Notes: a model not told the origin generated them from the letters alone. Positions 33,835 through 43,302 are shown, counted from the stretch's first letter. The stretch: 64,000 nucleotides of DNA from Nocardioides sp. 1609 (GCF_004522105.1 NZ_SPUJ01000001.1:930001-994000), one strand, 5' to 3'. Translations and numbers: made by a program.

Positions 33835-34587
33835 GTGACCACGTTCGACCTCACCCTCGCCGGCCCGCTCGGGTCGGCCTTCACCGGCGGCCTCGGCGGG
33901 CCCGGCACCCGCAGCCGCACCGACCTCGACTGGCGCGAGAGCGCCGCGATGGGGCTCGGCGCCGCCCCCGGGAGCGCGGTCCGCGCCACGCTCGGGGGCC
34001 ACGTCACCGAGCGCCTCGACGGCACCGACACGGGCGTCCGGCTGACCCTCGCCGACCCCAGCGGCCGGGTCTCGGCCTTCCACACCTTCCTCACCGACGT
34101 CCCCGCCCGCCTCGAGGTCGGCACGACGGTGGCGCAGGGCGACCTGCTCGGCACCGTGCTGTCCGTCGACGGCGTCCCCTCGCACCTGCACCTGGCCCTG
34201 GGCGAGCTGGTCGCGGGTCGCCCGACCGGGATCGACCTGTACTCGTCGTACCTCGAGCTGAGCATGACCCAGACGACGATCACGGTGACCTTCTTCCAGC
34301 AGGACGACGTGCCGCCGGTCCCGGTCGGGAGCCTGCTCGGCTCCGCCGACCTGCGCGACACGTGGGCGATCGACGTCGGCAGCCTGGTCGGCGTGCAGCG
34401 CGCGCTGGTGTCGCTCGGCTTCGACCCCGGCCTCCCGGGCGGGGTCGACGGCCCGCGCACCCGGCACGCCGTCCGGCGGTTCCAGGCCGACCACGGCCTG
34501 CGGCCCGACGGCGTCCTCGGGGCGTCGACCCGCGCGACGCTCGCGTCCGTGCTGACCGCGGCCGGCCTGGTCACCACGGTCGCCTGA
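33835..34587 (+). CDS. LytM-like/peptidoglycan-binding-domain protein
   Basis: A 250-residue protein. Residues about 45-135 resemble a LytM/M23 beta-barrel (GSAVRATLGGHVTERLDG, VAQGDLLGTVLSV, SHLHLALG), but the zinc-binding HxxxD pair is not evident, so peptidase activity is doubtful. Residues about 180-245 are a PG_binding_1 domain (VGVQRALVSLGFDPG, VRRFQADHGLRPDGVLG). There is no signal peptide, so export or phage-like context is unclear. GTG 33835 has a GAGGAGGAG site. Confidence 0.65.
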   Translation: MTTFDLTLAGPLGSAFTGGLGGPGTRSRTDLDWRESAAMGLGAAPGSAVRATLGGHVTERLDGTDTGVRLTLADPSGRVSAFHTFLTDVPARLEVGTTVAQGDLLGTVLSVDGVPSHLHLALGELVAGRPTGIDLYSSYLELSMTQTTITVTFFQQDDVPPVPVGSLLGSADLRDTWAIDVGSLVGVQRALVSLGFDPGLPGGVDGPRTRHAVRRFQADHGLRPDGVLGASTRATLASVLTAAGLVTTVA

Positions 34588-34601
34588 AGGATCAGCCCGG
34601 G

Positions 34602-35807
34602 TCAACGCCGGGGCAGGTGGAGCCGCAGCACGGAGCCGTCGGCAGGCCGCTCGAGCCGCCCGCCGAGGGAGCCGAGGACGAGCTGGAGGCGCTCCTCGGC
34701 CGATCGGGCCGGGGCGCGCCGCGTGCCACCGCCGTCGTCGCAGCTGACGTCGATCCGCAGCCGGCTGGCGGCACCCTCGAACACCAGGCGGACCGCGCCG
34801 GTGTCGTGCTCGAGGATGTCCTCGAGCAGCAGGTCGAGCACCTGCTCGACGGGGCCGGGGGTGAAGCGCAGCTCGATGTCGCCCTCGACGGCCGCGCTGA
34901 GCCCCCGGTGGTCGAGGTCGAGGACGTCGGCCCAGCGCTGCGCCACCTGCGTGGCGAGGTCGCGCAGCGGCAGCGCCGCGCCGGCCAGCAGGACGCCGCG
35001 GCCGCCGAGCTCGACGAGCTCGCCGGCCACCTGGTCGAGCCGGCCGACGGCCTTGAGGCAGCCGATCGTCGCGTCCCGGGCCTCACCCGACAGCGAGGGG
35101 TCCTCGATGAGCTCCTCGAGCCGGAACCGCAGGCTGGTCAGCGGCGTCCGCAGCACGTGGGAGGCGTGCAGCCCGAACGCGCGCTCGCGCTCCATCCGTT
35201 CCCGCATCTGGGTGGCGCTACTCGCCAGGGCGAGGGCGATCGCCCGCGCCTCGGGCACGCCCCCGCGAGGCAGGTCGAGGTCGAACCGGCCGCGCCCCAG
35301 CGCGGCGGCAGCCACGGCGAGCTGCCGGAACGGCGCGGACAGGGACCGCGCGACGAGGTACCCGGTGACGCCGGCGAGGATCGCGAGCAGCCCGAACACG
35401 GCGAGCATCTCGAGCCGGTCGCCCCACACGCCCTCGAGCGACTCGTCGTGGACGCTGGTCAGCTCGACCTCGTCGCCGTCACCGAGGATCACCGCGGACG
35501 CGAGCTGGTCGGCCGGAGCCTCGGTGTCGAAGCCCGAGCCGGTCAGCACCACCGGGTCGCCGACCTCGCGGGTGAGCTCGATCCGGCTGCGCGGCGTCAG
35601 GAAGGGCTCGAGCAGCTCCTGGTCGAGGACGCCGCCGCGGGCGACCTCGTCGGAGATGACCGCCCCCAGCGCCTCGGCCGTCGCGGTGAGGTCCGCGGCC
35701 TCGTGGGCGCGGACCCGGCTGTCGCTGGCGTAGCTGCGGATCAGCCCCGCGCCGACGAGGAGGAGGAGCGTGATCGCGATGAACGCGAAGGTGAGTCGCT
35801 CACGCAT
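34602..35807 (-). CDS. Two-component sensor histidine kinase with divergent ATPase domain
   Basis: A 401-residue membrane sensor: an N-terminal helix (LTFAFIAITLLLLVGAGLI), an extracytoplasmic loop of about 110 residues, and a second helix (EMLAVFGLLAILAGVTGYLV). A HAMP-like linker and the phospho-acceptor region HASHVLRTPLTSLRFRLE follow. The HATPase domain is unusual: where an N-box such as LLDNA is expected it reads LDLLLEDILEHDT, and only SCDDGGG remains of the G1 box. ATG 35807 overlaps the response-regulator gene by eight bases. Confidence 0.82.
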   Translation of the reverse strand: MRERLTFAFIAITLLLLVGAGLIRSYASDSRVRAHEAADLTATAEALGAVISDEVARGGVLDQELLEPFLTPRSRIELTREVGDPVVLTGSGFDTEAPADQLASAVILGDGDEVELTSVHDESLEGVWGDRLEMLAVFGLLAILAGVTGYLVARSLSAPFRQLAVAAAALGRGRFDLDLPRGGVPEARAIALALASSATQMRERMERERAFGLHASHVLRTPLTSLRFRLEELIEDPSLSGEARDATIGCLKAVGRLDQVAGELVELGGRGVLLAGAALPLRDLATQVAQRWADVLDLDHRGLSAAVEGDIELRFTPGPVEQVLDLLLEDILEHDTGAVRLVFEGAASRLRIDVSCDDGGGTRRAPARSAEERLQLVLGSLGGRLERPADGSVLRLHLPRR

Positions 35808-36489
35808 CGGGGGCGGGAGCCTCGAGGCGGAACCCCACACCCCTCACCGCCACGACCCGTTCGGTGACTCCCACGCTCTCGAGCTTCTGTCGGAGCCGCC
35901 CGATCGTCACGTCGAGGGTCTTGGTGGAGCCGTACCAGTTCTCGTCCCAGACGTCGGCCATCAGCCGGCCGCGGGAGACGACCTTGTCCTTGTTGGCGGC
36001 CAGGATCGACAGCACGTCGAACTCCTTGCCGGTCAGCGGCACCTCGACGTCGCCCGCGTACACGCGGCGGGCGTCCACGTCGATCCGCAGCCCGCCGTCG
36101 GGCTCGTCGTGGGCGGACCCGGCACCGGTACGTCGGAGCAGCGCGCGGACCCGGGCCTGCAGCTCGGCGAGGCCGAAGGGCTTGGCGAGGTAGTCGTCGG
36201 CGCCGTAGTCGAGGCCGACGACGCGGTCGAGCTCGCCGGCGCGCGCGGTGACGATCATGATCGCGCCCTCGAACCCGGCGGCGCGGGCGTCCTTGCACAC
36301 CTCGAGGCCGTCCATGTCGGGCAGCCCGAGGTCGAGGATCACCACGTCGGCGGAGCGCCCCGCGAGCTCGTCGAGAGCCTTCTGACCACTGTCGACCCAG
36401 CCGACGTCGTAGCCCTCGCGCTCCAGCGTCCGGACAAGGGGGAACGCGATGTCCTCCTCGTCCTCGACGACGAGCACTCTGTGGCCCAT
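35800..36489 (-). CDS. OmpR-family response regulator
   Basis: A 229-residue regulator: receiver domain residues 1-118 with acidic pocket VVEDEED, phospho-acceptor Asp53 in ILDLGLPDMDG, Thr/Lys switch in IVTARAG and DYLAKPFGLAEL. The C-terminal winged helix contains PLTGKEFDVLSILAANKDKVVSRG-type sequence and STKTLDVTIGRLRQKL. It is paired with the kinase downstream. The 188-bp gap to ligD upstream shows nothing notable. Confidence 0.92.
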   Translation of the reverse strand: MGHRVLVVEDEEDIAFPLVRTLEREGYDVGWVDSGQKALDELAGRSADVVILDLGLPDMDGLEVCKDARAAGFEGAIMIVTARAGELDRVVGLDYGADDYLAKPFGLAELQARVRALLRRTGAGSAHDEPDGGLRIDVDARRVYAGDVEVPLTGKEFDVLSILAANKDKVVSRGRLMADVWDENWYGSTKTLDVTIGRLRQKLESVGVTERVVAVRGVGFRLEAPAPDA

Positions 36490-36677
36490 GGGGGGAGCAT
36501 AGGGGGTGCGACACGCTGTCCGGAGCCAAGTGCGAGATGTGGGCCACTCCGAGGAGCCGCACCCTCCCCACGACGTGCGGCTGGCCCACCTGTCGACAAC
36601 GCTAGGCGGACCGGAGCCACGGTGTCTCCACCGCGTGCCCACGCCGGCCCCATAGTTCGGTAACAGGTCCTGGCCGG

Positions 36678-37610
36678 TCAGCCGGCGAAGAGGTCGCCGA
36701 GGTCGGCGACCCGGGCGAGCACCTCGTCGTGACGCAGCTGCTCGAGGCCGAGCGGGTCGTCGGCGCCCGCCTCGACCTCGCCCCACGAGACCGGCGCGGC
36801 CACGTAGGGGCGCTCACGGCCGCGCAGCGAGTACGGCGCCACGGTGGTCTTCGAGCCGGCGTTCTGCGACCAGTCGAGGAAGACCTTGCCGCCCCGCCTG
36901 GCCTTGGTCATGGTGGCGGTGACCAGCTTCGGGTGCTCGCCCTGGAGCTCCTCGGCGATCTCCTTGGCGAGCGCCGTCGACTCCTCCGGCGGGAGGCGTC
37001 GGGGCAGGTCGGCGTACAGGTGCAGGCCCTTGCTGCCGCTGAGGACCGGCTTGGCGACGAGGTCGCGCTCGGCCAGCTTGTCGCGCGCGAGCAGCGCGAC
37101 CTGGCAGCACTCGTGGAGCCCGGCGGGCTCGCCGGGATCGAGGTCGACGACGACCCGGTCGGCGTTGCGGGGTCGGCCGTTGCGTCCGACCCGCCACTGG
37201 TGCACGTGCAGCTCGAGCGCGGCGAGGTTGGCCAGCCAGGTCAGCGTCGCGAGGTCGTCGACGACCGGGAACACCAGGGTGTCGCCGTGCCGGCTGGAGC
37301 CGCGGGACCCGGTGGTCGGCACGGTGACCGTGCGCACCCACGACGGCGTCCCGGGCGGGGCGTTCTTCTCGAAGAAGCTCCCGTCCTGGACGCCGTGCGG
37401 CCACCGGATCCGGGTGACGGCGCGGTCGCGCAGGTGCGGCAGCATCGTCGGGGAGATCCGCGCGTAGTAGTCGAGGACCTCACCCTTCGTGGTGCCGGTG
37501 CGCGGGTAGAGCACCTTGGCGAGGTTGCTGATCTTGAGCGTCCGGCCGTCGACGTCGACGTGGAGCTCCTCCTTCTCGACCCGCGGGTCGGGCCTCTCGC
37601 GCGGGCTCAC
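36678..37610 (-). CDS. ligD: LigD-type polymerase/primase for non-homologous end joining
   Basis: A 310-residue archaeo-eukaryotic-primase-like polymerase domain: LKISNLAKVLYPRTGTTKGEV at the start, IRWPHGVQDGSFFEKNAP, catalytic VVDLDPGE (Asp156, Asp158) and VLSGSKGLHLYADLP. It adds nucleotides at broken ends during Ku-dependent repair. In Mycobacterium this domain is fused to a nuclease and a ligase (known); here it is a separate gene whose GTG start overlaps the ligase stop (GTGA). Confidence 0.9.
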   Translation of the reverse strand: MSPRERPDPRVEKEELHVDVDGRTLKISNLAKVLYPRTGTTKGEVLDYYARISPTMLPHLRDRAVTRIRWPHGVQDGSFFEKNAPPGTPSWVRTVTVPTTGSRGSSRHGDTLVFPVVDDLATLTWLANLAALELHVHQWRVGRNGRPRNADRVVVDLDPGEPAGLHECCQVALLARDKLAERDLVAKPVLSGSKGLHLYADLPRRLPPEESTALAKEIAEELQGEHPKLVTATMTKARRGGKVFLDWSQNAGSKTTVAPYSLRGRERPYVAAPVSWGEVEAGADDPLGLEQLRHDEVLARVADLGDLFAG

Positions 37611-38542
37611 AGGTCGGCTGCTCCCAGGTCGGTGCGCAGGCCGCGGAAGGACGGCTGCCGCAGCCGGTCGTAGCCCCGACCGTGGGAGTCGACGTCGACG
37701 ACGAGCACGGGCTCGCACCACCGGGTGCCGGTGGCGTCGACGCGCGGCACCTCGTCGTCGAACGGGCTGTCGGCGCGGCCGAGCCCGGCCACCGCGTCGG
37801 CCAGCAACCGGCTCTGCCGGGCGGCGATGCCGCTGCCGACCCGGCCCCGGTAGAGCAGGCCGTCGGGGGTGACCTCGCCGACGAGCAGGGCGGCGAGGCG
37901 GTCGGTGGTGCCCTCCTGCGGTCGCCACCCGCCGACGACGTACGACACCCGGTGGCGGTGGGCGAACTTCAGCCAGTGCGGCGAGCGCTCGCCGGGGCGG
38001 TACGGCGCGGACAGCCGCTTGCTGACGATGCCCTCCAGGCCCTGCTCGCGGGTCGCGTCGAGCAGCATCGGGCCGTCGTCGTAGGACGGGGGCACCTGCC
38101 AGGCCGTGCCCTCGAACGTCTCGGCGAGCAGCGCGCGTCGGGCGGCGAGCGGCTCGGCGACGAGGTCGCGGCCGTCGAGGCGGAGCAGGTCGAAGACCAT
38201 GAACGTGACCGGCACCTGGTGCACCAGCCGGGCCACCGAGGTCGCCCGCCGCACGTGCATCCGCTCCTGGAGGACCCGGAAGTCGGGCAGGCCGCGCTCG
38301 TTGAGGGCGATCACCTCGCCGTCGACGAGGTGATCGCGGCCGGCCAGCGGTGCGTCGGCGACGTCGGGCCAGGCAGCGGTGACGTCGTTGTCGTTGCGGC
38401 TGGTGAGCCGGGTGCTGCTCCCCGCCGTCCGGCCGGCGGAGCGGGTGTCGGCGAGGATGCGCATGCCGTCCCACTTCACCTCGTGGGCCCACTCCTCGCC
38501 CGCGGGCACGTGGTCACCCTTGGTGGCGAGCATGGGACGCAT
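37607..38542 (-). CDS. ATP-dependent DNA ligase (LigD ligase domain)
   Basis: A 311-residue ligase: adenylated Lys23 in HEVKWDGMRIL, DGEVIALNERGLPDF, FMVFDLLRLDGRDL, EGIVSKRLSAPYRPG with the motif IV lysine, and the C-terminal OB domain (RVSYVVGGWRPQEGT, LLYRGRVGSGIA). It seals double-strand breaks with Ku and LigD-Pol. ATG 38542 is the family-typical start (MRPMLATKG). It is divergent from ku. Confidence 0.92.
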   Translation of the reverse strand: MRPMLATKGDHVPAGEEWAHEVKWDGMRILADTRSAGRTAGSSTRLTSRNDNDVTAAWPDVADAPLAGRDHLVDGEVIALNERGLPDFRVLQERMHVRRATSVARLVHQVPVTFMVFDLLRLDGRDLVAEPLAARRALLAETFEGTAWQVPPSYDDGPMLLDATREQGLEGIVSKRLSAPYRPGERSPHWLKFAHRHRVSYVVGGWRPQEGTTDRLAALLVGEVTPDGLLYRGRVGSGIAARQSRLLADAVAGLGRADSPFDDEVPRVDATGTRWCEPVLVVDVDSHGRGYDRLRQPSFRGLRTDLGAADL

Positions 38543-38635
38543 GGGGCCATCCTGCCTGCGGGCGATGACTTTCGCCCGTCCCACCCGTCAGACTGGTGCG
38601 ACTCGTACGAGCAGACGACCTCGGAAGGCCTCAGC

Positions 38636-39592
38636 ATGCGCGCGATCTGGAAGGGTGCGGTGTCCTTCGGGCTCGTCAGCGTGCCCGTGAAGCTCTACTC
38701 GGCGACCGAGAGCCACGACGTGTCGTTCCGTCAGGTGCACGCCAGCGACGGCGGGCGGATCAAGTACCAGCGGGTCTGCGCGATCGACGGCGAGGAGATC
38801 GCGTACGCCGACATCGCCAAGGGCTACGAGACCGAGGACGGCGAGATGGTCATCCTCTCCGACGACGACATGGCGCAGCTGCCGTCGACGTCCTCGCGCG
38901 AGATCGCGGTGGAGAAGTTCGTCCCGACCGAGCAGATCGACCCGATGCTCTTCGAGAAGTCCTACTACCTCGAGCCCGAGAAGAGCGGCGCCAAGCCCTA
39001 CGCGCTGCTGCGCCAGGCGCTGATCGACGCCGACCGGATGGCGGTCGTCACGGTCGCGCTGCGCCAGCGCACGACGGTCGCCGTGCTGCGCGTGCGCGAC
39101 GACGTGATCGTGCTGCAGACGATGATGTGGCCCGACGAGATCCGCCAGCCCGACTTCACCATCGACACCGGCGAGATCAAGGACTCCGAGGTGCGGATGG
39201 CCAACATGCTCGTCGAGACCCTCGCCGGCGACTTCGACGCCGCCGACTTCGAGGACGACTACGCCGGCGCCGTCCAGGAGCTGGTGCGGACCAAGATCGA
39301 GGGCGGCGAGATCAAGCGGACCCCCACCTCGACGAAGTCCTCCGGCGAGGTCGTCGACCTCCTGGCCGCCCTCCAGCGCTCGGTGCAGAACGCGAAGACC
39401 GCGCGCGGCGAGGCCGCCGACGACGACCCTGCGGACGACCCCGACGAGAAGCCGGCCAAGAAGGCCACGACGAGGAAGGCCGCCGCCAAGAAGGCTCCGG
39501 CCAAGAAGACGGCCGCCAAGAAGGCTCCCGCGAAGAAGACCGCCGCCAAGAAGAGCACGACGAGGAAGACGGCTGCCAAGAAGGCGAGCTGA
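38636..39592 (+). CDS. ku: Non-homologous end-joining DNA-binding protein Ku
   Basis: A 318-residue bacterial Ku: MRAIWKGAVSFGLVSVPVKL at the start, the beta-barrel core (RIKYQRVCAIDGEEI, FEKSYYLEPEKSGAKPYALL), and TMMWPDEIRQPDF. The C-terminal tail from about residue 265 is rich in AKK/PAKK repeats, the lysine-rich extension known to bind DNA in actinobacterial Ku. It forms a ring homodimer on DNA ends and recruits LigD, encoded divergently 93 bases away. Confidence 0.96.
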   Translation: MRAIWKGAVSFGLVSVPVKLYSATESHDVSFRQVHASDGGRIKYQRVCAIDGEEIAYADIAKGYETEDGEMVILSDDDMAQLPSTSSREIAVEKFVPTEQIDPMLFEKSYYLEPEKSGAKPYALLRQALIDADRMAVVTVALRQRTTVAVLRVRDDVIVLQTMMWPDEIRQPDFTIDTGEIKDSEVRMANMLVETLAGDFDAADFEDDYAGAVQELVRTKIEGGEIKRTPTSTKSSGEVVDLLAALQRSVQNAKTARGEAADDDPADDPDEKPAKKATTRKAAAKKAPAKKTAAKKAPAKKTAAKKSTTRKTAAKKAS

Positions 39593-39683
39593 CGGCCGTG
39601 GCAAGACCCCCAGCCGCACCGCCCCGCGAACCTCTCCGACGAGGCCAGCCGCGTGGTCCCGGCCCACAGGGCCGACGAGCGGC

Positions 39684-41186
39684 TCAGTCGCCCTCGACGC
39701 CGGGGCCGCGGCGCCACCAGGTGGCGAGCTTGTCGGCGTCGCCCTTCGTGAGCGTGGCCTCGGCGTAGCAGAAGCAGCCGGGCAGGTCCCAGTAGCGGAC
39801 CGGGAGGCGGGCGGCGGTCGTGTACTCGTAGAGGGCGCCGTCGTCCTTGCCCCGCTTGGCCTCCCAGGTGCGGAGCGGGCGCTCGCTGTCCTTCGCGACG
39901 GCGAGGGTGAGGTCGCGGTAGGCCTCGAGGGCCTTCTCGGACTCGAAGCGGCCGACGAAGACCTCGATCGGGCCGGCGGGGTCGCAGAAGCTCTCCTCGA
40001 GCTCGAGGTCGACGGCGGTCTCGATCCGGTGACAGCTCTCCACGTCGAGCCAGCCGCCGAGGAAGTCGACGAGACCGGGGTCGGACGGACCGGTCGGGTA
40101 GGCGATCGAGGGCACCGTCGCCCGGACCGCGGCGACGAGGTCGTCGAGGTCGGTGCCGCGGGGTCCGGTGAGCCTCGCGGACTGCTGGGCGACGTCGTCG
40201 TCCCAGTACACGGCGGCCTTGACGGGAGCGCCGGTGTCGTCCTCGCGCTCGAAGGCCGCCAGCGTGCCGAAAGTCGTGACCTCGTGGACCGTGCCGACGC
40301 CGTGGTCGACCTGCTCCTCGCGGGCGGCCTCCAGCTTGGCGGCCGAGGCGTAGGTGACGAGCTCGAGGGTGCCGGTCGGCAGCTCGCAGGTCAGCTTCTC
40401 GCTGCGGGGACGAGCGGGGCCGGCCGCCCTGCAGGTCACGTCGTCGGGGACGACGGCCTCGGCGAGCCCGCTGTACCTGGCGTTCACCGCGACTGCGTCC
40501 GTCCCGTCGGGATCGATCGTCTCGGTCTCGCTCGGGCGCGGGGACGACGTCGCGGCCCCTCCCCCGGCGGGGGCCGGCTCCTCGTCGCCGCCGAGCACGA
40601 CCGCGGCGACGACGCCGACGATCAGCGCGAGGACCAGCACGGCGGCCGCCACGACCGGCCAGCGCCGGCGGGCGGCACCACGATCGGCCCGCGACCCCCG
40701 GCGCGACACGACGTCCGGCTCGAGGCCCGGCGCCGGCGTGGGCAGCGGCACCGGGATCGACGTCGGCGCCAGGGCCGGCACCGCCGGCATCCGCTCGCGG
40801 GTGTCGTCCGGCTCGAGGCCGAGGTCGAGGTCGACGCCGGGAGCGGGTCGCGGGTGACGTCGGACGTCGGCGTCGTCGACCCGGCCGACCGCGAAGGCCA
40901 GCGCGGCGCACGCCCAGCGGGCGGCCGCCGGGTCGCCGCCGGGCACCCGGGCGAGCCGGTCGCCGGCGTCCTCGACGGCCTCGTCGACGGCGGTGCCCGC
41001 GGCGAGGCGGCCGAGGAGGAAGCCGAAGACCCCGGACCGGACCGCGTCGACGAGCAGGCCGCGCTCGGCCGCGGTCGAGACGTCGGCGAAGGAGCCCTCC
41101 AGGGCACCGCGCAGCAGGTCCGCGTCGGTGAGGACGGCGTCGCCGCGACGCACGCCGAGGTCGTACAGGTGTTCGTGGAGCTCCAT
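39684..41186 (-). CDS. Single-pass membrane protein of unknown function
   Basis: A 500-residue protein: a cytoplasmic N-terminal helical part (about 1-110), a proline-rich linker, one membrane helix (VVAAAVLVLALIVGVVAAVV, about 177-197), then a large extracytoplasmic region. That region contains five cysteines (for example DVTCRAAGPARP, KLTCELPTG, VESCHRIET, ESFCDPAG, LPGCFCYAE) and may have two related subdomains. No family is recognised. ATG 41186 is the start. It is followed on the same strand by nothing and preceded by an ABC-2 exporter. Confidence 0.65.
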   Translation of the reverse strand: MELHEHLYDLGVRRGDAVLTDADLLRGALEGSFADVSTAAERGLLVDAVRSGVFGFLLGRLAAGTAVDEAVEDAGDRLARVPGGDPAAARWACAALAFAVGRVDDADVRRHPRPAPGVDLDLGLEPDDTRERMPAVPALAPTSIPVPLPTPAPGLEPDVVSRRGSRADRGAARRRWPVVAAAVLVLALIVGVVAAVVLGGDEEPAPAGGGAATSSPRPSETETIDPDGTDAVAVNARYSGLAEAVVPDDVTCRAAGPARPRSEKLTCELPTGTLELVTYASAAKLEAAREEQVDHGVGTVHEVTTFGTLAAFEREDDTGAPVKAAVYWDDDVAQQSARLTGPRGTDLDDLVAAVRATVPSIAYPTGPSDPGLVDFLGGWLDVESCHRIETAVDLELEESFCDPAGPIEVFVGRFESEKALEAYRDLTLAVAKDSERPLRTWEAKRGKDDGALYEYTTAARLPVRYWDLPGCFCYAEATLTKGDADKLATWWRRGPGVEGD

Positions 41187-41221
41187 CGGTTCCCTTCAGC
41201 CGGTCCGGTGCCGGATCCGGC

Positions 41222-42295
41222 TCACGCCGTCTCCCACCGGAACAGTCTGGCGGCAACCAGGGAGACCACGAGCGCGAACCCCGCCAGGATCGCGACCGGC
41301 AGCAGCGCCGAGCCCGGTCCCTGACCTCGCACCATGACGTCCAGCATGCCCTCGTTGAGGTGCTTGAGCGGGAGCACGTTCGACACGGTGCGCAGCCAGG
41401 CCGGCGCCGCGTCGAGCGGGAAGAACGAGCCGCTGAGGAACGCCATCGGCAGCACCATGAAGTTGGCGGCGTTCACCGCGCCCTCGGTGGTCGTGGTGAT
41501 CGCTCCGGCGAGCAGGCCGACCGCCATGAAGCAGAGCGTGCCGACGACGAGGAGCGGGATCGACATCCACCACGACCCGGAGAGCTGCAGCCCGAAGGCG
41601 CCGGCGCCGAGCCCGAGGAAGATCGCCATCTGCACGAACGCGATCCCGATCGCGACGGTGACGCGGGCGCCGACGACGGTCCGCGTCGAGACGGGAGCGA
41701 GCTGGAGCCGGCGCAACAGCTTCGACTGCCGCCAGCCCTGGATGGTCGCGGCCGCGCCGAACGCCGCGCTCATCGCCACCGCCCAACCGAGCAGGCCGGG
41801 GGTCACGAACTGGATCGTCGTCAACGAGTCGTCCTCGACCGGCTCGGTCTCCAGCGTGTACGTCGGCGGCGACCCCGTCATCGCGATGTTCGCGCCGTCG
41901 ACGAACGCGCGCAGCGTGCCCTGGGTGATCGCGGCACCGACCTGGTCGGTCTGGGTGTAGTGCGCCACGAGGGTGTCGCCCTGCATCTCGATCGCGACGT
42001 CGGCGTCGCCCTTGCGGACGTCCTCGAGCGCCGCGTCGAGGTCGTCGCTCCGCGTGACGTCGAAGGTGTCGTCGAAGGCCTCGCGCGAATCCTCAGGCAG
42101 GTCGTCGACCAGGGACACGTCGCCGACCTGCACCAGGTCGACCTTCGACCGGGCCTGGTCGTCGAAGATGCCGCCGAACAGGACCAGGAACATCAGCGGG
42201 AAGATCAGCGCGAAGAAGACCGCTGCCCGGTCGCGCAGGAAGCCCTTGATGATCGCCAGGGAGAGCGCCTCGAAGGTCGTGGTGGTCGCCGGCAT
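41222..42295 (-). CDS. ABC-2-type transporter permease
   Basis: A 357-residue permease with one N-terminal helix (AAVFFALIFPLMFLVLFGG), an extracytoplasmic domain of about 140 residues, and five C-terminal helices including GWRQSKLLRRLQLAPVSTRT and the signature FLSGSFFPLDAAPAWLR. It is the YhgE/NodJ-like layout of drug or lipid exporters. ATG overlaps the ATPase stop by one base (TGATG). Confidence 0.88.
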   Translation of the reverse strand: MPATTTTFEALSLAIIKGFLRDRAAVFFALIFPLMFLVLFGGIFDDQARSKVDLVQVGDVSLVDDLPEDSREAFDDTFDVTRSDDLDAALEDVRKGDADVAIEMQGDTLVAHYTQTDQVGAAITQGTLRAFVDGANIAMTGSPPTYTLETEPVEDDSLTTIQFVTPGLLGWAVAMSAAFGAAATIQGWRQSKLLRRLQLAPVSTRTVVGARVTVAIGIAFVQMAIFLGLGAGAFGLQLSGSWWMSIPLLVVGTLCFMAVGLLAGAITTTTEGAVNAANFMVLPMAFLSGSFFPLDAAPAWLRTVSNVLPLKHLNEGMLDVMVRGQGPGSALLPVAILAGFALVVSLVAARLFRWETA

Positions 42296-43194
42296 CAGGC
42301 TCGGTACTCCCGTCCGGTGAGGTCGAGGAAGACGTCCTCGAGGGTGGCGGTCCTGATCTGGACGCCGTCGAGGCGGTCCTGCTCGGCGAGCCGGGTCAGC
42401 ACCGCGGCCGGTGACCGGGTGGTGAGCACGACGCCGTCGACCGACTCGGCGGCGTCGTCGACGCCGTCGATCGCACGGGCCTCGTCGAGACTGACCTGGC
42501 CGGGGCCCACCGTGACGCGGGCCGGTGCGTCGAGCCCGCGCACGAGCGCCGCGGGGCTGTCCACCTCCAGGATGCGACCGGCGTCCATGATCGCCACGCG
42601 GTCGCAGAGCACCTCGGCCTCGTCCATGTAGTGCGTGGTGAGGACGACGGTGCGGCCCGAGTCGTTGAGCCCGGCGAGCAGGTCCCAGAGGTTGCGGCGG
42701 GCCTGCGGGTCGAGCGCCGCGGTCGGCTCGTCGAGGAAGACGACCTCGGGGTCGTGCACGAGCGCGCAGGCGATCGAGAGCCGCTGGGCCTGACCACCGG
42801 AGAGGTCCTCGACGCGGGTGTCGGCCTTCTCGACCAGCCCGACCCGCTCCAGCCACTCGTCGGCCGCCGCCAGCGGCACGGAGTACAGCGAGGCGAAGGT
42901 CCGGATCTGCTCACGCGCCGTCAGCCGCTCGAAGAACGCCGAGGCCTGCAGCTGCACCCCCATCCGCGGCAGCAGCCTCGGGTTGCGCGGCCACACCGCC
43001 TCGCCGAGGACCCGGACGCTGCCCTCGTCGGGCTCCCGGAGACCCTCGATCATCTCCAGGGTCGTCGTCTTGCCCGCCCCGTTGGGTCCGAGGATGCCGA
43101 CGAACTCGCCCTCCGCGACCTCGAGGCTCACCCCGTCGACCGCGCGCAGGTCGCCGTACCGCTTGACCAGGCCGTCCACCTCGATAGCCGCCAT
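42295..43194 (-). CDS. ABC transporter ATP-binding protein (DrrA-like)
   Basis: A 299-residue ATPase: Walker A LGPNGAGKTTTLEMIEGL, Q-loop GVQLQASAFFERL, signature LSGGQAQRLSIACAL, Walker B VVFLDEPTAALDPQ and His switch VVLTTHYMDEAEVL. The last 90 residues are a DrrA-type accessory domain. It forms an exporter with the downstream permease; the cargo is unknown. Confidence 0.92.
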   Translation of the reverse strand: MAAIEVDGLVKRYGDLRAVDGVSLEVAEGEFVGILGPNGAGKTTTLEMIEGLREPDEGSVRVLGEAVWPRNPRLLPRMGVQLQASAFFERLTAREQIRTFASLYSVPLAAADEWLERVGLVEKADTRVEDLSGGQAQRLSIACALVHDPEVVFLDEPTAALDPQARRNLWDLLAGLNDSGRTVVLTTHYMDEAEVLCDRVAIMDAGRILEVDSPAALVRGLDAPARVTVGPGQVSLDEARAIDGVDDAAESVDGVVLTTRSPAAVLTRLAEQDRLDGVQIRTATLEDVFLDLTGREYRA

Positions 43195-43255
43195 GCCGGG
43201 ACCCTAGGTCCGCTCCCGGGACGGGGCCAACCCGGGTCCCGTGCTCGGAGACGAC

Positions 43256-43289
43256 GCACGGCCCGCCGCAGGCGTGCGACGGGCCGTGC
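43256..43289. terminator. Hairpin terminator after the M1 peptidase gene
   Basis: A perfect 10-bp inverted repeat (GCACGGCCCG and CGGGCCGTGC) with a 14-base loop lies 14 bases beyond the peptidase stop codon, in the gap before the ABC ATPase start at 43194. Confidence 0.65.
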
Positions 43290-43302
43290 GGGGTGGGGAG
43301 GG

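Noticed and set aside
33835..34587. Active LytM metallopeptidase
   Set aside because: The zinc-binding HxxxD and HxH residues cannot both be found, so only the fold resemblance is reported.
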